Shown: piece by piece, positions 1-6,639 of the stretch
Layout of the letters: each line of letters opens with the position of its first letter
How positions within the stretch are numbered: the first letter of the stretch is position 1
Source of the DNA: G039029935 sp039029935
GTDB taxonomy: Bacteria > Chloroflexota > Anaerolineae > Caldilineales > Caldilineaceae
NCBI GenBank assembly: GCA_039029935.1
Contig: JBCCFC010000647.1
Coordinates: 1 to 7,722 of the forward strand
DNA: 7,722 nucleotides
Direction of reading: 5' to 3'
Program-made: the position numbers and the translations under genes
The notes under the pieces: generated by a model
Seen by the model: the letters and a program-made list of their open reading frames with translations, nothing else
Told to the model about the DNA's origin: nothing
The model's database searches: none

Positions 1-16
1 GTTAATCACCAACACC

Positions 17-51
17 CACTATCAACTGTCAACTATCCACTATCAACTGTT
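17..51. repeat. Degenerate heptamer tandem repeat upstream of argD
   Basis: Five consecutive 7-mers in strict register read CACTATC, AACTGTC, AACTATC, CACTATC, AACTGTT, so the consensus is (C/A)ACT(A/G)TC. The array ends only a few bases before the argD ribosome binding site, so it lies in the argD leader or promoter region. It may extend left of the window, because similar bases continue toward position 10. It resembles the heptameric STRR elements of filamentous cyanobacteria; no function can be read from it. It is the first of three unrelated 7-8 bp arrays in intergenic positions here. Confidence 0.7.
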
Positions 52-64
52 TAAGGGGAAATCA

Positions 65-1270
65 ATGAATACACAAGAGATTATTAATCTGGAAAAAGAG
101 AATGTTTTGGGGGTATATGGCCGACCCAATTTTGTGTTGGCGAAGGGTGAGGGCAGTGTGCTCTATGACACCGATGGTAATTCATACATCGACTGTGTAT
201 CGGGCATTGCTGTAAATGCGCTGGGCTACAACGACCCCGGCATCAACCAAGCCATTCAAGAGGTTGGATCAACAGGTGTGCTGCATGTGAGCAATCTGTA
301 TCACACGGCTCCACATGCAAAATTGGCCGAATCATTGTGTGGCACTTGTTTTGCCGACAAGGTTCACTACTGTCTTAGTGGTGCGGATGCCAATGAGGGT
401 GCGTTCAAGTTTGCACGCCGCCACGCCTATGATAAGGGCTTGCCAGAGAAGTATCATATTCTGGCCTTCTCCAACGCCTTTCATGGTCGGCTTTTTGGTA
501 GTTTGGCCGCTACGCCACGCCCCAAATATCAGGAAGCGTTCAAGCCGCTGATGCCGGGTGTTCGCTTTGCCGAGTATAACAATCTTGAAAGCGCACGTGA
601 ACAGATGGACGAAAATGTCTGTGGCATCATCGTCGAACCCATTCAAGGTGAGGGTGGCATCCATCCCGCCAGCAAAGAGTTCTTGGCGGGGCTGCGCGCA
701 CTGGCGGATGAGTTTGACGCCGTGCTGATTTACGATGAAGTGCAGTGTGGTGTTGGGCGCACGGGTAAGATGTGGGGCTATATGACTGTTGGTGGCGATG
801 ATGCAGATGCTGTCGCTCCTGACATCATGACAGCAGCCAAACCACTGGCGGGTGGTCTGCCCATCGGTGCAATCATGATGCGCCAGAAAGTGGCCGATAG
901 CATCCACCCCGGTGACCATGCTAGCACCTTTGCAGGCAACCCATTCACCACACACGTGGCCGACTACGTGGTCAACCGCATCGCCCAACCAGAATTTTTG
1001 GCCGATGTGAGTGAAAAGGGTGACTATCTCAAAGAATTGCTGGAGGAGTTGAACAGCCCACATATTCAAGAAATTCGCGGCGAAGGCTTGATTGTTGGTG
1101 TACAGATGGACATTGATGTTGGTCCGATTGTCAACAAAGCCTTTGATAAGGGCGTCATGCTGGTGAGCGCTGGTGCTGATGTACTCCGCTTTGTGCCACC
1201 GCTGATTATCACCAAAGAGGAACTGGCAGAATCGGTTCGTGTTGTGGGAGAAATCCTTCAGGAAATGTAA
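65..1270 (+). CDS. argD: Acetylornithine aminotransferase (class III PLP enzyme)
   Basis: A 401-residue cytoplasmic PLP enzyme that should convert N-acetylglutamate semialdehyde plus glutamate to N-acetylornithine plus 2-oxoglutarate in arginine synthesis. Visible family motifs in order: the cofactor phosphate-binding SGADANE at 105-111, FHGR at 139-142, EPIQGEGG at 191-198, the PLP-ring aspartate in IYDEVQ (D224), the Schiff-base lysine K259 in TAAKPLAGG, STFAGNP at 287-293, and the carboxylate-binding R375 in LRFVPPL. Length is normal for ArgD. The ATG start is supported by AAGGGG at 53-58, six bases upstream. The next two genes, an N-acetylglutamate synthase and carA, support an arginine role over ornithine or GABA aminotransferase. 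The family has some overlap with LysJ and succinyl-diaminopimelate aminotransferase activity, which the sequence alone cannot exclude. Confidence 0.92.
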   Translation: MNTQEIINLEKENVLGVYGRPNFVLAKGEGSVLYDTDGNSYIDCVSGIAVNALGYNDPGINQAIQEVGSTGVLHVSNLYHTAPHAKLAESLCGTCFADKVHYCLSGADANEGAFKFARRHAYDKGLPEKYHILAFSNAFHGRLFGSLAATPRPKYQEAFKPLMPGVRFAEYNNLESAREQMDENVCGIIVEPIQGEGGIHPASKEFLAGLRALADEFDAVLIYDEVQCGVGRTGKMWGYMTVGGDDADAVAPDIMTAAKPLAGGLPIGAIMMRQKVADSIHPGDHASTFAGNPFTTHVADYVVNRIAQPEFLADVSEKGDYLKELLEELNSPHIQEIRGEGLIVGVQMDIDVGPIVNKAFDKGVMLVSAGADVLRFVPPLIITKEELAESVRVVGEILQEM

Positions 1271-1271
1271 C

Positions 1272-1406
1272 GGTGTGAGGGTGTGATGGTGTGATGGTGT
1301 GAGGGTGTGATGGTGTGAGGGTGTGATAGTGTTACATATTCTATCTACTCTACACCTTCCACACCCCCACACCCTCCACACCCTCCACACCCCTACACCC
1401 CTACAC
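1272..1406. repeat. GGTGTGA(G/T) octamer array with complementary C-rich arm
   Basis: Seven perfect-register octamers GGTGTGA(G/T) fill 1272-1327, starting one base after the argD stop codon. A short spacer follows, then about 1350-1406 is C-rich DNA built on CACACCC(C/T) and TACACCCC units of 8-9 bp, ending just before argA. GGTGTG in the left arm can pair with CACACC in the right arm at several offsets, so the region can form a large slipped hairpin or cruciform. The G-rich half is also a plausible G-quadruplex former. It may act as an argD terminator or attenuate readthrough into argA, but there is no T-tract to support that. An open frame runs through the C-rich arm into argA, but its His/Thr/Pro/Leu-rich peptide is a product of the repeat. 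Confidence 0.8.
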
Positions 1407-1415
1407 GGAAACATC

Positions 1416-2039
1416 ATGTCTACAAAAACCAAGAACACAGAGATCGCCATCCGTTCCGCAAAAACTGAGGATGTTGATCAGATGGTTGCGCTGATCGATT
1501 ATTATGTTGAAAAAGAGATTATGCTGCCACGTCGAGCCGAGAGTATCCGCGAATCGTTGGATGACTGGCTGGTGGCAACGCTGACTGATGAAACCGACAC
1601 GGTTATTGGGTTTGGTTCTTTGGTGGAGCTAACGCAGGACTTGGTGGAGATTCGCTCCATTGCGACGATTGATGGCTATGAAGGGGCGGGTATTGGCAGT
1701 CAGATTGTGCTCGCACTGGTTGAGTTGGCCCATATCCGCAACTATGCACAAGTATGTGCATTAACATTACGTGAAACTTTTTTCACGCGGCTTGGCTTTG
1801 AACTGGTGGACCGTTGGAGCATCAGCCCCAAAGTGTGGCAAGCATGCATTTTCTGCCCCAAGTTCAACCGCTGTGATGAGGTGGCTGTACTGATGAATCT
1901 GGTTGAGCAGCCAGAAAAGGTTGGATTGGTTACACCTGTGTCGAAAGGTATCAAGCAGCTTATGCAACGACCGGAATGGGGAAGACCATTGCGGCTGGCC
2001 TATCAACATCGACCGATGGGGCATCATGTAGCATCTTAA
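1416..2039 (+). CDS. argA: Short N-acetylglutamate synthase, GNAT family
   Basis: A 207-residue GNAT acetyltransferase predicted to make N-acetylglutamate from glutamate and acetyl-CoA, the entry step to ornithine. Evidence: MLPRR at 36-40, the strand EIRSIATI at 78-85 leading to the acetyl-CoA pyrophosphate loop GYEGAGIG at 87-94, FFTRLGF at 122-128, and the signature KVWQACIFCPKFNRCDE at 139-155 with C144, C147 and C153. These mark the small free-standing ArgA type without the amino-acid-kinase domain of E. coli ArgA. The ATG at 1416 is chosen because upstream codons only read through a repeat array; the SD is weak (GGAA at 1407-1410). About 45 residues follow the usual end of this family (after about 162) and match nothing I recognise. 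Lying between argD and carA fits the role well. Other GNAT substrates are possible but unlikely. Confidence 0.85.
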   Translation: MSTKTKNTEIAIRSAKTEDVDQMVALIDYYVEKEIMLPRRAESIRESLDDWLVATLTDETDTVIGFGSLVELTQDLVEIRSIATIDGYEGAGIGSQIVLALVELAHIRNYAQVCALTLRETFFTRLGFELVDRWSISPKVWQACIFCPKFNRCDEVAVLMNLVEQPEKVGLVTPVSKGIKQLMQRPEWGRPLRLAYQHRPMGHHVAS

Positions 2040-2151
2040 CGTCAGGTCTGGTTGGATGCAGTCCTATTTGGCGCGCCACCTTATATCTAAAATTCAAGTA
2101 TTAAATCAGCTATTCATGTAGAAAAAATAGAATGGAGAAGACTAAAAATCT

Positions 2152-3318
2152 ATGACTGCAACACTTGTCCTAGAAGATGGAACAGCCTTTCACGGCCAAG
2201 CCTTTGGCGCAACCACGACCGTCGTGGGTGAGGTCGTATTCAACACCAGTCTCACTGGCTATCAGGAAGTGATCACGGACCCATCGTATCGGGGGCAGAT
2301 GGTCTGTATGACACTGCCACATGTCGGCAATACAGGCATCAACCCCGAAGATGTCGAAAGTGATCGACCACAGATTACGGCGTTTATTGTGCGCGAGGTT
2401 AGCCCGGTGGTCTCCAATTGGCGCGCCAATGATACGCTGCATGACTATCTCGCCGCCAACGGCATTCCGGGGATCAGCGAAATTGACACCCGTGCGTTGA
2501 CGCGTCGTCTACGTGAACATGGTGTCTTACACGCCGTGTTGACGACAGAGCCACCCGCTTCCAGCAAAAAGACGGTTGAGGATTTGCAGGTGATGGCACA
2601 GACATGGGAAGGGTTGGATGGGCGTGATCTCGTGCAGGAGGTGACCTGTCAGGAAGCCTATCACTGGGTCGATGGGACACGTGTGGAATGGACCCCTGTG
2701 CCTGCGGGACGTGACAATCCCATCAACCAAACACAACAGCCCAACAATGAATCGCCATTGGTCGTCGCCTACGATTTTGGCATCAAACAGAACATCCTGC
2801 GTCGCCTCACCAGTCACGGTCTACGTGTGACCGTTGTGCCAGCAAGTACACCTGCCGACGATGTACTTGCCATGCAGCCCAACGGCATTTTCTTGAGCAA
2901 CGGCCCGGGCGACCCAGCAGGTGTGCCCTATGCATCGGACTCGGTGCGCCAGTTGTTGGACGCAGATATACCGACCTTTGGCATTTGTTTGGGGCATCAA
3001 ATTATTGGGCGCGCCTTGGGTGGTGACACCTACAAGCTCAAGTTTGGGCATCACGGCAGCAATCAACCTGTCAGCGATGTAGATGTCAGCAATGTGCAGA
3101 TCACGGCACAGAATCATAACTATGCCGTTGATGCTGATACACTGCCCAGCAATGTAGAAATTACGCACCAGAATCTAAATGATGGCACAGTGGAAGGGAT
3201 GCGTTTAAAAGACCGACCTGTGTTCTGTGTGCAGTATCACCCAGAAGCGAGTCCTGGACCGCATGACGCTGATTTATTGTTTGCTCGTTTTGCGAAGATG
3301 GTGAAGGGTGAAGCGTAA
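2152..3318 (+). CDS. carA: Carbamoyl-phosphate synthase small (glutaminase) subunit
   Basis: A 388-residue protein that hydrolyses glutamine and channels ammonia to CarB for carbamoyl phosphate, feeding arginine and pyrimidine synthesis. The N-terminal CPSase small-chain domain spans about 2-135, with VFNTSLTGYQEVITDPSY at 29-46 and GISEIDTRALTR at 107-118. The class I glutamine amidotransferase domain spans about 203-385. It has the nucleophile C279 in FGICLGHQ, the oxyanion region LSNGPGDP at 248-255, KFGHHGSNQPV at 297-307, and the rest of the triad H363 and E365 in QYHPEAS. All catalytic residues are present, so it should be active. Length is typical. GGAG at 2134-2137 is a somewhat distant SD for the ATG. 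carB is not in the window and the next gene is unrelated, so the subunits may be encoded separately. Confidence 0.96.
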   Translation: MTATLVLEDGTAFHGQAFGATTTVVGEVVFNTSLTGYQEVITDPSYRGQMVCMTLPHVGNTGINPEDVESDRPQITAFIVREVSPVVSNWRANDTLHDYLAANGIPGISEIDTRALTRRLREHGVLHAVLTTEPPASSKKTVEDLQVMAQTWEGLDGRDLVQEVTCQEAYHWVDGTRVEWTPVPAGRDNPINQTQQPNNESPLVVAYDFGIKQNILRRLTSHGLRVTVVPASTPADDVLAMQPNGIFLSNGPGDPAGVPYASDSVRQLLDADIPTFGICLGHQIIGRALGGDTYKLKFGHHGSNQPVSDVDVSNVQITAQNHNYAVDADTLPSNVEITHQNLNDGTVEGMRLKDRPVFCVQYHPEASPGPHDADLLFARFAKMVKGEA

Positions 3319-3354
3319 GAAAAGTTGGTGAGGTTTTCTCTGTTTCAAAACACA

Positions 3355-3382
3355 TTGGCGGTTTTGCAATTCTGCGTTAAGA
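3355..3382 (+). promoter_or_regulatory. Possible sigma-70-type promoter for the phyH-like gene
   Basis: TTGGCG at 3355-3360 and TTAAGA at 3377-3382 are separated by 16 bases and lie 65 bases before the predicted start codon. The -10 match is weak. The main reason to expect a promoter here is that the preceding gene (carA) is functionally unrelated and the gap is 129 bases. This is inference only. Confidence 0.22.
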
Positions 3383-3447
3383 TCAGCTCTATCAAGCAAC
3401 ACCATTATGTTTGCTTAGAAAAGGTTGATTTTAAAGGAGTGTCTACC

Positions 3448-4320
3448 ATGCAGCCATTTGTCAATTCGAGTGATTTACTTAGCCAGCCAGACGCGCTACG
3501 GGTGCGTATGAACAAAGATGGCTATCTATTTCTCCCCGGTCTGCTCACCCGTAAAACAGTTGGTGAGGTCTATGACACCCTCATGCGCATTTGCCAAGAG
3601 CAGGCGTGGGTCGATGAAGATGGGCAGGCCGTTGACCCCATTCGGTTGGAAGGGGAAGATGCCTTTTGGGATGTCTATGACCCATTGCAAAAGTCTGAAG
3701 CATTTCACGGTCTTGCCCATCGCCAAGAAATTCTGGATGTCATCGAGACACTGGTCGAAGAGCCACCTTTTGTCCATCCTCGCAACATTGCCCGCATCGT
3801 CTATCCGCAAACCGCACACTTTACCACACCCGCCCATCAAGATTTTGTGCATATCCAAGGAGCCAAAGCTACCTACACGGCGTGGTTCCCGTTGAGTGAT
3901 TGCCCAAAGGATATGGGGACGTTGATTGTGTTGGCAGGATCACACAAACAAGAACTGTTGCCTGTCCATAAGGCTGCGGGTGCAGGTGGTCTGGGTGTAG
4001 AAACTGAAGGATTGGGCTTAGACTGGCATGGCAGTGATTTCAACGCGGGTGATGTGCTGCTCTTCCACAGCCACACGGTACACAAGGCATTGCCTAATCG
4101 CAAAGAAAAGACGCTTCGTTTCTCAGTGGATTATCGTTATCAGGGCGTTCATCAGCCAATTGTGGCCGATGGCTTGCAGCCACACTACAATCGCCTCACG
4201 TGGGATGAAATTTACGAGGGCTGGACCCAACCGAAGTTACAATATTATTGGCGTGATCTGTCTATGACCATTGCCGAGCGCGATGCGTCAATCCGTGAGA
4301 CGGCGGATGAACACGGATAA
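3448..4320 (+). CDS. PhyH-family Fe(II)/2-oxoglutarate dioxygenase
   Basis: A 290-residue protein of the phytanoyl-CoA dioxygenase (PhyH) superfamily: non-haem iron oxygenases that hydroxylate, or sometimes halogenate, small molecules using O2 and 2-oxoglutarate. The double-stranded beta-helix core shows the iron facial triad H130-x-D132 (in PAHQDFVHIQG) and H212 (in HSHTVHKALPN), plus the 2-oxoglutarate-binding R224 in TLRFSVDYRY. Having HxD rather than HxG/A argues for hydroxylation, not halogenation. TAWFPLSDCPKDMGTL at 144-159 and the GSH segment at 164-166 are also typical. The ATG at 3448 is chosen because a strong SD, AAAGGAG at 3433-3439, lies eight bases upstream; an upstream TTG would add 41 unsupported residues. 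There is no signal peptide. Its substrate cannot be inferred, since neither carA nor the convergent VanZ gene suggests one. Confidence 0.85.
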   Translation: MQPFVNSSDLLSQPDALRVRMNKDGYLFLPGLLTRKTVGEVYDTLMRICQEQAWVDEDGQAVDPIRLEGEDAFWDVYDPLQKSEAFHGLAHRQEILDVIETLVEEPPFVHPRNIARIVYPQTAHFTTPAHQDFVHIQGAKATYTAWFPLSDCPKDMGTLIVLAGSHKQELLPVHKAAGAGGLGVETEGLGLDWHGSDFNAGDVLLFHSHTVHKALPNRKEKTLRFSVDYRYQGVHQPIVADGLQPHYNRLTWDEIYEGWTQPKLQYYWRDLSMTIAERDASIRETADEHG

Positions 4321-4323
4321 ACT

Positions 4324-4351
4324 TTAAGGCTATTCCACAAAAATAATTACC
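4324..4351. repeat. 28-bp direct repeat, copy 1
   Basis: Identical over 28 bases to 7552-7579 and in the same orientation. It starts TTAAGGC and contains TTCCACAAAAATAATTA. This copy begins three bases after the PhyH-like gene's stop codon. The sequence outside the 28 bases differs between copies on both sides. The two copies bracket the whole minus-strand block (VanZ, BetC, two-TM protein). It could be a mobile-element end, a recombination site or a dispersed intergenic element. Confidence 0.85.
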
Positions 4352-4359
4352 CATAATCC

Positions 4360-4415
4360 GTTCAGTGAGTATGCCCCATGCGGAGTTTGACCTCTGCGAG
4401 GTGTGCTTACTGAAC
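4360..4415 (+). terminator. Long stem-loop between convergent genes (possible 3' end structure)
   Basis: Arms 4360-4375 and 4400-4415 form 16 uninterrupted pairs: 12 Watson-Crick and four that are G-U when read as + strand RNA. After a small internal loop, 4380-4385 pairs with 4392-4397 (six pairs, one G-U) around the loop TTTGAC. The structure would lie in the 3' UTR of the PhyH-like gene and abuts the stop codon of the convergent VanZ gene after a five-base A run. A T-tract is absent directly downstream on the + strand, so a classical intrinsic terminator is not shown. An mRNA 3'-end stabiliser or small RNA is also possible. Confidence 0.45.
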
Positions 4416-4420
4416 AAAAA

Positions 4421-4894
4421 TCAATGGTTGAGTTTAGGTGTAAGTTTGTTGTGTTCAATGCCTCGTTGCTGTCTTCTATACAGAAACCACACAACGAGCA
4501 ATGCCCCCAAACAATCAAAGAAGACATCCCACAAACGCCCCGTTCTGCCCGGGATGAACAACTGATGGAACTCATCGGACATGCCATACAGCATCGTAGC
4601 AAACAGCACAACTTTCCATTCCGGACGAATGCGCCAAATCAGCCATGCCAGTATGCCAAAGACAATCACATGGGCCGTTTTTCCCGTCACCGTGTCGAGT
4701 TCGGCATTGGCAGGCATCAGCCAGAACATCTGCCATCGTTCATAAAACGTAGGCATCAACGATGATGGCTGGGCCGGCGTCAGCACCACCTTGGGTTGAT
4801 GCGAGAACCAAAAGATGAGCCCTGCCCAAAACAATAATGGTAGCCATAGCCACACAAATCGTAAAATACTGGAAGAAATAGAATTATTTTTCAT
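4421..4894 (-). CDS. VanZ-family integral membrane protein
   Basis: About 157 residues with roughly four hydrophobic segments (about 11-30, 74-90, 94-105, 124-140). It carries the VanZ-like signature: GKTAHVIVFGILAW at 71-84, then YGMSDEFHQLFIPGR at 103-117 with D123 and D127 in the last membrane segment. VanZ itself gives low-level teicoplanin resistance in enterococci. Most environmental homologues have no known function, so a resistance role should not be assumed. The start at 4894 (ATG, MKNNS) is preferred because family members begin just before TM1. A GTG at 4966 would add 24 polar residues and has a GGGA upstream, so it remains possible. No SD precedes the ATG. The stop lies beside a long stem-loop, and the gene faces the PhyH-like gene. 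BetC lies upstream on the same strand with a 173-base gap, so co-transcription is uncertain. Confidence 0.8.
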   Translation of the reverse strand: MKNNSISSSILRFVWLWLPLLFWAGLIFWFSHQPKVVLTPAQPSSLMPTFYERWQMFWLMPANAELDTVTGKTAHVIVFGILAWLIWRIRPEWKVVLFATMLYGMSDEFHQLFIPGRTGRLWDVFFDCLGALLVVWFLYRRQQRGIEHNKLTPKLNH

Positions 4895-4900
4895 GGCGTG

Positions 4901-4906
4901 ATTGTA
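4901..4906 (-). promoter_or_regulatory. Possible -10 element giving a leaderless vanZ-like mRNA
   Basis: On the minus strand TACAAT ends six bases before the ATG at 4894. A transcript started at normal -10 spacing would begin at or next to that ATG. This would explain the absence of a Shine-Dalgarno. No convincing -35 box is seen, so this is a weak call. Confidence 0.22.
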
Positions 4907-5067
4907 CGCAGACCGCACGGCTTTTTGCTCGACGTAGGGTATACGGTCGTTAGATGATTCAACCACAAGTCCCAGACTCTGCTAGGCAAGACAGGCACAT
5001 AATCCAACGAATTATGATGAGCAATTTCAAGGTGAGATGGTGGACTGTAATGAATTTGAGTGCATTA

Positions 5068-6639
5068 TTACCCTCGCCCTTGCCCCAGAGGAGGGAACCG
5101 TGTCTTCGCTGCTGCCACCGTCCAATCCATGTGATTCCGGACATATTCTTGGCTTGCATCACGCGGTGGGTTATAGTCCCAACTGGTGAGTTGCCCCGTT
5201 GCCATAGCAGCGTGAACTGCACGACGCTGATGCTGCGATGTAATCACATCTTGGCGAATCTGCTCACTGTCCCAGCGGGTCCTCACCTCATCGGCAAACT
5301 CAGTGGCAATATCCGCCATCGCCGGAGCATTGACGAGGTTGACTAGCTCATCTGGATCGCTTTCCAAGTCAAAGAGCAGCGGTGCATCTGTATCACAGTG
5401 GATGTATTTGTATTTGCCCCGTCGAATCATATAGACCGGAGCAGCGGTCATCTCGGCACAATACTCACCAATAGCCTCGTCGTACTCATCATCGTTGCCC
5501 ATCGCCAGTGGTAACAATGAATGCCCATCAATTGGTTGCCCATAGACAGGTGTCTCTGTACCATCGATTGCGGCAATGTCAAGCATGGTGGGGAGGATAT
5601 CGACCAGTGAACAGGCATTGGGAACCGTTCCCTGCACAATGCCTGGCCCTGCCATCACCAACGGGATTCTGGCCGAATGCTCAAAGAAATTCATCTTGTA
5701 CCACAGGCTGCGCTCCCCCAGCATATCGCCGTGATCGGCTGTGACAATCACAATGGTGTTGTCGAGTAGATGTGCCTGTTCCAGTGCCGTCACTAACTCA
5801 CCGACCTTGCTATCAAAATAGGATGTGTTGGCGTAGTAGGCATGGCGAGAATTGCGGATTTCATCGTCTGTCACCTCGACCGTACTCGACTCGATGCCAT
5901 CCATGAGCCGCCGCGAGAATGGGTCCTGTGCATCACGATGGAACACGTTTTTGGGCATGTCAATCTCGGCTGGGTCATACAAATTCCACCACTCTTGTCG
6001 TGCCACATAGGGATCATGCGGGTGGATAAAGCTGGCAACCAGACAGAAGGGGCCTGTGCCATCGGGCAATCCTCGGCCATCACGTGCATAGTCAAAAATT
6101 TTGCGCTTGGCAAAAAAGGCGACCTCATCGTCATAATCAAGCTGAAAGGTTGCCGCTGCAATCCCCGCCTCACGTACAGAGTCCATGTTGTGATACCACT
6201 TGTCGATGCGCTGTTCATGGTTCTCCCAATCCGGTGTCCACGCATAATCGGATGGATAGATGTCGGTTGTGACACGATCCTCAAAGCCATGTAACTGATC
6301 TGGCCCCACAAAGTGCATCTTGCCTGATAGCGAGGTGGTGTAACCCATTGTGCGTAGGTAATGGGCAAAGGTTGGGATGGTTGCGGGGAATTCGCTGGCG
6401 TTGTCATAGGCTGCAATGCGTGTGATGCGTTGGCCTGCCATAAACGAAAACCGTGAGGGGGCGCACAGCGGTGAGTTGCAGTAAGCAGCGTCAAAGCGTG
6501 TGCCACGTGCGGCTAACGCATCCATATGTGGTGTCTGCACCAGTGGATGACCATAGGTTCCCGTAAATTGTGGTGCAAGCTGGTCAGCCATGATCAGCAC
6601 GATGTTTGGCGATGTGATGTTTGGCGATGTGTTTGTCAT
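5068..6639 (-). CDS. betC: Choline-sulfatase
   Basis: A 523-residue type I sulfatase that hydrolyses choline-O-sulfate to choline and sulfate. The sequence follows BetC closely along its whole length. The N-terminal metal ligand is D19 (IMADQ). The formylglycine motif is C59-A-P-S-R63 in YCNSPLCAPSR, needing oxidation of C59. AYDNASEFPATIPTFAHYLR lies at 77-96, the active-site SGKMHFVGPDQLHGFE with K107 and H109 at 105-120, and WTPDW at 134-138. Next come FIHPHDPY at 204-211, and D302/H303 in TADHGDMLGE. The choline-sulfatase C-terminal domain is intact, with SWDYNPPRDASQEYVRNHMD at 486-505. No signal peptide is present, so it is probably cytoplasmic. The ATG has AAAGG eight bases upstream. 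No choline transporter, betaine genes (betA/betB) or sulfatase maturase lies in the window. It may supply sulfate, choline or the precursor of glycine betaine. Confidence 0.95.
   Translation of the reverse strand: MTNTSPNITSPNIVLIMADQLAPQFTGTYGHPLVQTPHMDALAARGTRFDAAYCNSPLCAPSRFSFMAGQRITRIAAYDNASEFPATIPTFAHYLRTMGYTTSLSGKMHFVGPDQLHGFEDRVTTDIYPSDYAWTPDWENHEQRIDKWYHNMDSVREAGIAAATFQLDYDDEVAFFAKRKIFDYARDGRGLPDGTGPFCLVASFIHPHDPYVARQEWWNLYDPAEIDMPKNVFHRDAQDPFSRRLMDGIESSTVEVTDDEIRNSRHAYYANTSYFDSKVGELVTALEQAHLLDNTIVIVTADHGDMLGERSLWYKMNFFEHSARIPLVMAGPGIVQGTVPNACSLVDILPTMLDIAAIDGTETPVYGQPIDGHSLLPLAMGNDDEYDEAIGEYCAEMTAAPVYMIRRGKYKYIHCDTDAPLLFDLESDPDELVNLVNAPAMADIATEFADEVRTRWDSEQIRQDVITSQHQRRAVHAAMATGQLTSWDYNPPRDASQEYVRNHMDWTVAAAKTRFPPLGQGRG
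6601..6630 (-). repeat. 15-bp exact tandem duplication in the betC 5' end
   Basis: The unit GATGTTTGGCGATGT (+ strand) occurs twice back to back inside the first codons of betC. It duplicates a five-residue block, giving MTNTSPNITSPNIVLIMADQ. The first beta-strand (NIVLIMADQ) is unaffected, so the change is a harmless N-terminal extension, probably from recent replication slippage. Confidence 0.9.

Noticed and set aside
1272..1406. CRISPR array or telomere
   Set aside because: Units are 8-9 bp without unique spacers, and the array is internal between two coding genes.
1323..1415. Upstream GTG start for argA adding 31 residues
   Set aside because: The added peptide is a His/Thr/Pro/Leu repeat translated from the CACACCC array; the ATG at 1416 fits the GNAT domain boundary.
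332..1450. Long minus-strand open frame (372 codons) antisense to argD
   Set aside because: It is the shadow of a well-conserved ArgD. Its translation is rich in His, Cys and Trp with no domain, and its first part simply reads through the repeat array.
3325..3447. Upstream TTG start for the PhyH-like gene adding 41 residues
   Set aside because: The ATG at 3448 has a strong SD at proper spacing, and the extension lies in promoter-like AT-rich DNA.
4403..4765. Plus-strand open frame of 120 codons
   Set aside because: It runs antisense to the VanZ-like gene, which carries clear family motifs, and starts inside the stem-loop.
4880..4893. AATTATTTTT as an inverted partial copy of the 28-bp repeat, which would give an inverted-repeat element end
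   Set aside because: Only about ten A/T bases match and they encode the Lys-Asn-Asn start of the VanZ-like protein, so this is coincidental composition.
4421..4894. Glycopeptide resistance gene
   Set aside because: The VanZ family is broad and mostly uncharacterised, and no vanHAX-type genes are present.
5871..6506. Minus-strand open frame of 211 codons in another frame of betC
   Set aside because: It overlaps the BetC catalytic region in a shifted frame and shows no recognisable motif.
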